In this document: positions 59,113 to 64,000 of the stretch, piece by piece | Layout: every line of letters starts with the position of its first letter | Numbering within the stretch: the stretch's first letter is position 1 | NCBI GenBank assembly: GCA_031180725.1 | Contig: JAPSLO010000001.1 | Location: forward strand, 62,001-126,000 | DNA: 64,000 nt | Reading direction: 5' to 3' | DNA from: Roseomonas sp. | GTDB taxonomy: Bacteria; Pseudomonadota; Alphaproteobacteria; Acetobacterales; Acetobacteraceae | Notes under the pieces: model-generated | Told to the model about the DNA's origin: nothing | The model's input: only the letters and a program-made list of their open reading frames with translations | Database searches by the model: none | Position numbers and translations under genes: made by a program

Positions 59113-62100
59113 TCAGGCCACCGAAAGCGCCCCCGGCGCAGTGGCCGCTTCGCCCAGCACCTGCACGGAAACCCCGGGCAGCCGCCGCGCCAGCGCCGCC
59201 ACATGGGCGTGGTGGGTGAAGAGGATCGCCTGGGTGCTGCGGCCCAGCCCCTGCAACAGGCGCAGCGCGGCGGTGGCGCGGGTGTCGTCGAAACTGGCCA
59301 GCAGGTCGTCGGCGACGAAGGGCAGCGGCTCCGCCGCCGCAGCGCGGGCTTCCAGCGCGGCGACGCGCAGCGCCAGGTAAAGTTGGTCGCGCGCGCCCTC
59401 GCTGAGCTGGTCCAGCGGGCACGTCGTGCCATCCGCCTGCACAGCGCGCAGCAGCGGTGAGCCATCCTCCTGCTCGTCGGTCACCAGCCGCGTGTAGCGG
59501 CCACCGGTGAGCAGGGCGAAATGCTGGGCCGCGGCACGCAGCATGGGGCCCTGGCTGTCCTGGCGCAGGCGCTCGATGCCGGCTTTCAGCAGGAAGCGGG
59601 CGGCATGCAGCCGCGCAAAGCGCTCCGCGGCTTCCTGCGCCTCGGCCAGCGCATCGCGGGCGTCCTGGGCGTGGCTGGCGGCGTCGCGGCCGGCCTGCAG
59701 CGCCGCAAGCGCATCTTCCTGCCGTTGGCGCTCGCTGCCCAATTGGGTGCGGCGATGGCCGATCTCCTCCACCCGCGCCGCGATCTCCTCCAGCCGGGCC
59801 AGGGCCTCGGCGGGGTCGAAGCCGTCCTGCTCGGCGCGAAGCGCGTGTTCCGGCAGACCCTCGCCCTGCTCGCGCAGCGTCACTTCCAGGCGCGTGACCT
59901 CGGCCAGCAGCCGTGTCCGCTCGGCGGCGCGCTGCACGGCAGCTTCCAGGTCCGGCAGCTCGGTGGTGCCGGCGGCCGCGTGCAGCCGGGCCAGCGCGGC
60001 TTCCGCCGCCTGACGCGCCTGCTGCGCTGCGGCCATTTCGCGGCGGCGGTCCTGGAGCTGACGTTGCAGCGTGCGCGAAGCGGTCTCAGCCTCCCGCGCT
60101 TCCGCCAGGCGCCGGGCCAGGCGGGCGGCGAGCGCCTCGGGCGTCTCTTCGCCCTGTGCTTCGCCCAGCGTCTCGGCCAAGGCAGCGGCGTCGCGGGCGA
60201 GCTTCGTCATCGCGGCCTCCATCTCCGCGATCCGGCTCTCCGCGCTGCGCCAGGCGGCCCCGGCGGTGGCGATGGCAGACCAGGTGGAAAGCGCTTCCTC
60301 CACCTCTTCCAGCCCAGCGCTCAGGGGCAGGCGCAGCGTGGCCAGGGCGGCTTCCCAGGAGGCTGCGGAGGCGGCCAGCTCCGCGGCCGCGGCCTCACGC
60401 GCGGCGGCTGCTTCCTCCCGTTGACGGGCGGCCTGGGCGGCGGCCTCCACCAGCTTGCGATGCGCGGCCTCCGCCGCCTCCAGCCGCGCGGCCTGGGCCT
60501 CGGCCTGGATCAGCAGCGGCGCGAGGGCGGCGGCCTCCGCCGGTGGATCCAGCAGCGGGGCGAGCAGGGCGATCGCCGCCGTGCGCCGCTCGCGCAGCGC
60601 ATCGCGGCGCATCCGCAGCGCCGTGGCGCGGTTGGCGAGGTCCAGCACCGCATCACGCGCCGCGCGCCATTGCTGCATGGCAGGCGGGGAGAGCGGCATG
60701 AATCCCGCCGGCGCCCAAAGGGCGCGCCACGCCAGCTCCGCCGCTTCCAGTGCCGCGACGGCTTCGGCGAGCGCACTTTCCTGCGCCGCTTGCTGGCGGC
60801 GCAGCCAGGCGAGCCGCGTGGACTTCGCGGCGTAGTCGTTCACGCGCTGCGCATCATCGGCCCGGGCATCGGCCAGGCGATCGGCGCGGTCGCGCAGTGC
60901 CTCGAAGGCGGCGGGCAGGGTGGGATCGGGCGGCGCGCCTTCCAGCATGCCGCGCAGGCGGCGCCAGACGGCATCGCGCTCGCCGCGGGCGGCGGCAATC
61001 ACCTCTGGCGTCGGCACAGTTTCGCCGCGGGCCAGATGGGCGAGGTCAGCTTCCAGTTGCGCGACCTCCTCGGTCGTCGCAACCAGCTCGCGCCGGGCGA
61101 CGTCCTCCGTGGCGCGGGCGGCATCCAGGTGGCGGGCCACCTCCTCGGCGGCGGCGGGCAGGGGCAGGGGGCAGGCGGCCAGTGCGGCGGCGTCGCCAGG
61201 GCTGGGATTCAGCGCGGCGAGCGCGGTGGCAGTGCGGCGCTCGGCCTCCTGCCATTCCGCCTCGGCGGTGGCGAGGTCGCGGTCCAGCGGGCCCTCGGCG
61301 CGCGTGGCCTCGATGGCGCGGCGCAGCGTGTCGGCGGCGGGGGGCGAGATGGCCGCGGCCAGCGTCTGCCGCGCGGTGTCCATTCGGCTTGCGGCTGCGC
61401 GCAAGGCCTGCTCTGCGCTGTCCAGCTTCGCCTGCAGCCGCGCGCGGCCGGTCATCAGGCGCTGTGCGGCCTGGCGGTGGCTTTCGCGAGGCAAGGCCTC
61501 GCGCACCGCCTCAGGCGGGTCCTCCAGCCCCAGTCGGGCGGCGGCGCGGGCCACGGCTTCACGCTCTGTCTCAGCAGCGCGCCGCAAGGCCGGCAGGTCG
61601 CGCGCGGCGCCGAGCGCGGTGCTGCGCGTCTCGGCCAGCGCATCCACCAGATCCTGCACGGCCAGCACCGCGGGATCGCGGCGCAGCGCGGCCAGTTCCT
61701 GTTCCAGCCGCAGCGCCGCTTGGCCCTCGCGCGCCGCATCCTCCTCGGCCTTCGCCAGAGCCGCCTTCAGCCGCGCCAGGTCTTCGGCGGCGGAGGTCGG
61801 CAGGGCGGGCGCATCAGCCAGTGCCGCCAGCGCATCACGCGCCTGGTCCAGCGCGAGAAGCGGTTGTCGCAGGGCACGGGCGCGGCGCAGGCGCAGCTCC
61901 TCGGCCTTCAGCGCGGCGGCTTCAGTGGCCAGCGCGGTCAGTTCCTGCCGCGTGCGTTCCAGCGCTTCCTGCGCGGCGGTCCATTCGGCGGGCTTCACCG
62001 TGGCGGCGTCCAGGTTGCGCTGCGCGGCCTGATAGGCATCCACGGCACGGGCCAGCCGGCGGCTGCGGTGGCGGGTGCCGTGCAGCTCGTCGGCGGCCTT

Positions 62101-62592
62101 CTCCAGCCTCTCCAGCGCACGGCGCAGATGCGGCAGGCCCATGCCGGCCAGCAGCCCTTCGCCCGCCGCGCCGCCGCCCTCGATCAGGCTCTGCGCGCCA
62201 TCGCGCAGTGTGGCGGCGTTCAGGCCGAAGGCCTTCTCGAACAGGTCCCGCCCGGCGCCGCCCAGGAAGCGCGACAGGGCGAGTTCCGGCAGCGGGTTGC
62301 CATCCGCATCCAGCAGCGTGTCCTTGCGACCCTTGCGGCGGATGAAGGCGGCGCGCGTGCCATCCGCGCCCTGCACCGTGAAGCCGATGCGGAGCTGCGC
62401 GGTGTCGTGCAGGAAGGCGAAGCGCGTCAGATGTGGGAAGCCGAACAGCGCATCGCCGATGGCCGACAGCGCCGTGGATTTGCCGGCCTCGTTCGAACCC
62501 AGCACGACGTGCAGCCCGGCTTCGGGTGGGAAGCGCAGCGCCACGTCCGTCAGATGGCCGTAGCGCAGCAGTTCGAGCGACAGCAGCCTCAT
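59113..62592 (-). CDS. YhaN-like SbcC/SMC-type AAA ATPase
   Basis: A 1159-residue SMC-like ATPase. It has the N-terminal Walker A VVLGSNEAGKSTALSAIGDA near residue 29, very long alanine/glutamate-rich coiled coils with no clear zinc hook, and a C-terminal signature LSEGARDQLYLALRVAALEA plus Walker B LPFVADDLLASFDD and a switch His in ILFTHHAHVAAL. This is the YhaN group of SbcC-related proteins, which with a YhaO-type nuclease handle DNA ends in repair. The nuclease gene lies 136 bp upstream on the same strand. The length is typical. Confidence 0.88.
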   Translation of the reverse strand: MRLLSLELLRYGHLTDVALRFPPEAGLHVVLGSNEAGKSTALSAIGDALFGFPHLTRFAFLHDTAQLRIGFTVQGADGTRAAFIRRKGRKDTLLDADGNPLPELALSRFLGGAGRDLFEKAFGLNAATLRDGAQSLIEGGGAAGEGLLAGMGLPHLRRALERLEKAADELHGTRHRSRRLARAVDAYQAAQRNLDAATVKPAEWTAAQEALERTRQELTALATEAAALKAEELRLRRARALRQPLLALDQARDALAALADAPALPTSAAEDLARLKAALAKAEEDAAREGQAALRLEQELAALRRDPAVLAVQDLVDALAETRSTALGAARDLPALRRAAETEREAVARAAARLGLEDPPEAVREALPRESHRQAAQRLMTGRARLQAKLDSAEQALRAAASRMDTARQTLAAAISPPAADTLRRAIEATRAEGPLDRDLATAEAEWQEAERRTATALAALNPSPGDAAALAACPLPLPAAAEEVARHLDAARATEDVARRELVATTEEVAQLEADLAHLARGETVPTPEVIAAARGERDAVWRRLRGMLEGAPPDPTLPAAFEALRDRADRLADARADDAQRVNDYAAKSTRLAWLRRQQAAQESALAEAVAALEAAELAWRALWAPAGFMPLSPPAMQQWRAARDAVLDLANRATALRMRRDALRERRTAAIALLAPLLDPPAEAAALAPLLIQAEAQAARLEAAEAAHRKLVEAAAQAARQREEAAAAREAAAAELAASAASWEAALATLRLPLSAGLEEVEEALSTWSAIATAGAAWRSAESRIAEMEAAMTKLARDAAALAETLGEAQGEETPEALAARLARRLAEAREAETASRTLQRQLQDRRREMAAAQQARQAAEAALARLHAAAGTTELPDLEAAVQRAAERTRLLAEVTRLEVTLREQGEGLPEHALRAEQDGFDPAEALARLEEIAARVEEIGHRRTQLGSERQRQEDALAALQAGRDAASHAQDARDALAEAQEAAERFARLHAARFLLKAGIERLRQDSQGPMLRAAAQHFALLTGGRYTRLVTDEQEDGSPLLRAVQADGTTCPLDQLSEGARDQLYLALRVAALEARAAAAEPLPFVADDLLASFDDTRATAALRLLQGLGRSTQAILFTHHAHVAALARRLPGVSVQVLGEAATAPGALSVA

Positions 62593-62728
62593 GCCGGATG
62601 CCGCCTCTGGCGACCCGGCACGAAGTTCCCTGCCTCAGGCGACGGCGCCCGCTCCGCGGGCCTGGCTACGCGACACGCGGCCTCGGTCAGCTTCGCTGGC
62701 CGCAGGTCTGTCGGCTGGCCCGGTCGCA

Positions 62729-63955
62729 TCATGCGCGGCTTTCCGCCGCCAGCGCCGCTGCCACGGCGTCCCAGGCCTCATCCGCCAGGCGCGCGAGGCC
62801 GACAGGATCGGCCGGGATGTCGGCCTCCGGCCGAACCGGCGCGGGCAGGCGTGCGCGGAGGGCCTCCAGTTCCGCGCGCAGGGCATCGGCCACGGCGCGG
62901 TCGTCCACCGCGGCCAGGAAGGCGGCCCGCAGCGGGGCCAGCGCATCGGCATCCAGCCGCGGCGGCGCGGTGGTGTCGAGGCGCAGCTTCTCGATCCAGA
63001 TGCGGCCGCCGGCTTCGATCCCGCATTGGGCGCAATGGGCCAGCAGTTCCTCCGCCCGGTCAGGCAGGGCGGCGTGCAGCGGCGTCTCGCCGGTCAGCGT
63101 CAGGCGGGCCAGCAGGGGGCGATCCTCGGCGGCCACCAGCGCGGCGCGCACGGCCTCCGAGATGCGGTCCAGCAGCGCGGTTTCCCCGGCACCGGTCACA
63201 TCCACCTCCAGCGCCGCCCAGCGCAGCACGTCTACGCTGCGGTGCTCCACGCGGGCGATGGCGCCATGTTCCACCGTGACCAGGGTGCAGCCCTTCGGCC
63301 CCGTTTCCTTCGCGTGGCGCCCCTGGAGATTGCCGGGAAAGACGATCCAGGGCTGGCCCCGATGTAGTTCCCGCCGCTGGTGGATATGGCCCAGGGCCCA
63401 ATAATCGTAGCCCTTGGCGCGCAGCCTTTCGGGCGTGCAGGGGGCATAGGTGGCGTGTTCCCCGGGGTCGTCGGCCGAGGTGTGCAGCACGCCGATATTC
63501 AACAGACCCGGTAGCGGATCGGGGTAGGCGGCGGCCAGATCCTCCGCCACGGTGCGCTCGCTGAAGGACTGCCCATGCAGCGCGACGCCGAGATCGCGCA
63601 GCACCACCGTCTCCGGCCGGCCGGTGCGGAATTCATGGACATTGGCCGGCCGCTTCAGCCGACGGGTGATGAGCGACTGTGCATCATGGTTGCCGCGCAG
63701 CAGGAAGCAGGGCCGGCCGAGCCGCTGCATCTGCGCGGCGAAGAACAGGCCGGTGGAGAAATCCTTCCAGTCGCCGTCATAGAGATCGCCGGCGATGACA
63801 ACGAAGGCGACATCCTCGGCGATGGCCAGATCCACCATGGCGGCGAAGGCCTGGCGGGTGCAGTGGCGCAACTCCTCCGCCGGGGCCTCCGCCCGCGCCT
63901 GCAGCCCGGCCAGCGGGCTGTCCAGGTGAATATCGGCCGCGTGCAGGAACTTCAT
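62729..63955 (-). CDS. YhaO/SbcD-like DNA repair exonuclease
   Basis: A 408-residue Mre11/SbcD-type calcineurin-fold nuclease. The metal-binding motifs are FLHAADIHLDSPL, FVVIAGDLYDGDW, FLLRGNHDAQS and DYWALGHIHQRRE. It cuts double-stranded DNA ends with Mn ions. The C-terminal part is the capping domain. It precedes the SMC-type partner, giving a complete Mre11-Rad50-like pair of the YhaO/YhaN type. ATG 63955 begins the canonical MKFLHAADIHLD. About 45 bp upstream to the window edge contain no feature. Confidence 0.92.
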   Translation of the reverse strand: MKFLHAADIHLDSPLAGLQARAEAPAEELRHCTRQAFAAMVDLAIAEDVAFVVIAGDLYDGDWKDFSTGLFFAAQMQRLGRPCFLLRGNHDAQSLITRRLKRPANVHEFRTGRPETVVLRDLGVALHGQSFSERTVAEDLAAAYPDPLPGLLNIGVLHTSADDPGEHATYAPCTPERLRAKGYDYWALGHIHQRRELHRGQPWIVFPGNLQGRHAKETGPKGCTLVTVEHGAIARVEHRSVDVLRWAALEVDVTGAGETALLDRISEAVRAALVAAEDRPLLARLTLTGETPLHAALPDRAEELLAHCAQCGIEAGGRIWIEKLRLDTTAPPRLDADALAPLRAAFLAAVDDRAVADALRAELEALRARLPAPVRPEADIPADPVGLARLADEAWDAVAAALAAESRA

Positions 63956-64000
63956 CGCCGGCGACGATAGGCAAGCGGCGCCGGCGCGTCGAGGCTACCT

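Noticed and set aside
1-64000. tRNA genes, CRISPR arrays, insertion sequences or prophage
   Set aside because: No cloverleaf, direct-repeat array, transposase/integrase frame or phage structural gene was found in the gaps or frames.

Overview
The window is a very G+C-rich bacterial chromosome segment with densely packed genes, many ATGA/TGATG overlaps and occasional TTG/GTG starts. Two Bug-type tripartite-tricarboxylate receptors in tandem, a third elsewhere, NAD-type PyrK/PyrD, a Cys-type formate dehydrogenase locus with DUF3305/DUF3306 genes, malate synthase G and serine-glyoxylate aminotransferase together suggest an alphaproteobacterium, most likely a Roseomonas-like member of the Acetobacteraceae. 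This taxonomic call is inference from gene content. No tRNA, rRNA, CRISPR array, transposase or prophage was seen.

Layout. 1-6.3 kb: a sulfotransferase-like gene cut by the left edge, argB, a secreted protein, a remnant of an amino-acid ABC ATPase, and a minus-strand set (VanB-type reductase, MOSC protein, Bug receptor) facing an XRE-cupin regulator across a tandem operator. 6.5-13 kb: malate synthase G facing a GntR/FCD regulator across a 21-bp palindrome, a gamma-glutamyltransferase overlapping a GPP34-family gene, and a LysR gene. 13-20 kb: a hydantoinase/oxoprolinase pair (hyuA-hyuB), two Bug receptors and a second GPP34 gene, with a LysR-type box in the divergent gap. 20-26 kb: an A+T-richer orphan (DUF4238-like), DUF924, a YdiJ-like FAD/Fe-S 2-hydroxyacid dehydrogenase and serine-glyoxylate aminotransferase. 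26-34 kb: a DUF2939 protein, a hybrid histidine kinase with its receiver protein, an AI-2E family permease with a long soluble tail, and a peptide-type ABC binding protein.

34-39 kb: a pyrimidine/carbamoyl module on two divergent arms: an SDR, pyrE and an M20 N-carbamoyl amidohydrolase on one side, pyrK-pyrD (class 1B, NAD-linked) on the other, then a lytic transglycosylase. 39-55 kb: a nearly self-contained formate dehydrogenase locus. It holds a poly-ferredoxin protein, a lipoate-ligase-like protein, DUF6505, DUF6352, DUF3305 and DUF3306 genes, a TorD-type chaperone, a short Tat-tailed subunit, the three catalytic/electron-transfer subunits, and the cofactor genes mobB, moeA, mobA and fdhD. 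A Fur-like box overlaps a candidate promoter in the 315-bp leader before the chaperone gene. 55-59 kb: a sugar-acid catabolic group (SDR, FAH-family hydrolase, UxaA-family dehydratase) interrupted by an A+T-rich orphan membrane-type gene. 59-64 kb: a YhaN-like/YhaO-like (SbcC/SbcD-type) DNA repair pair.

Functional themes are C1/C2 metabolism (formate oxidation, glyoxylate, serine), turnover of cyclic amides and carbamoyl compounds (hyuAB, M20 amidohydrolase, DHODH/OPRT), and scavenging of organic acids through orphan Bug receptors. A mosaic intergenic repeat family occurs at gene ends at about 6.3, 26.8 and 39.4 kb.
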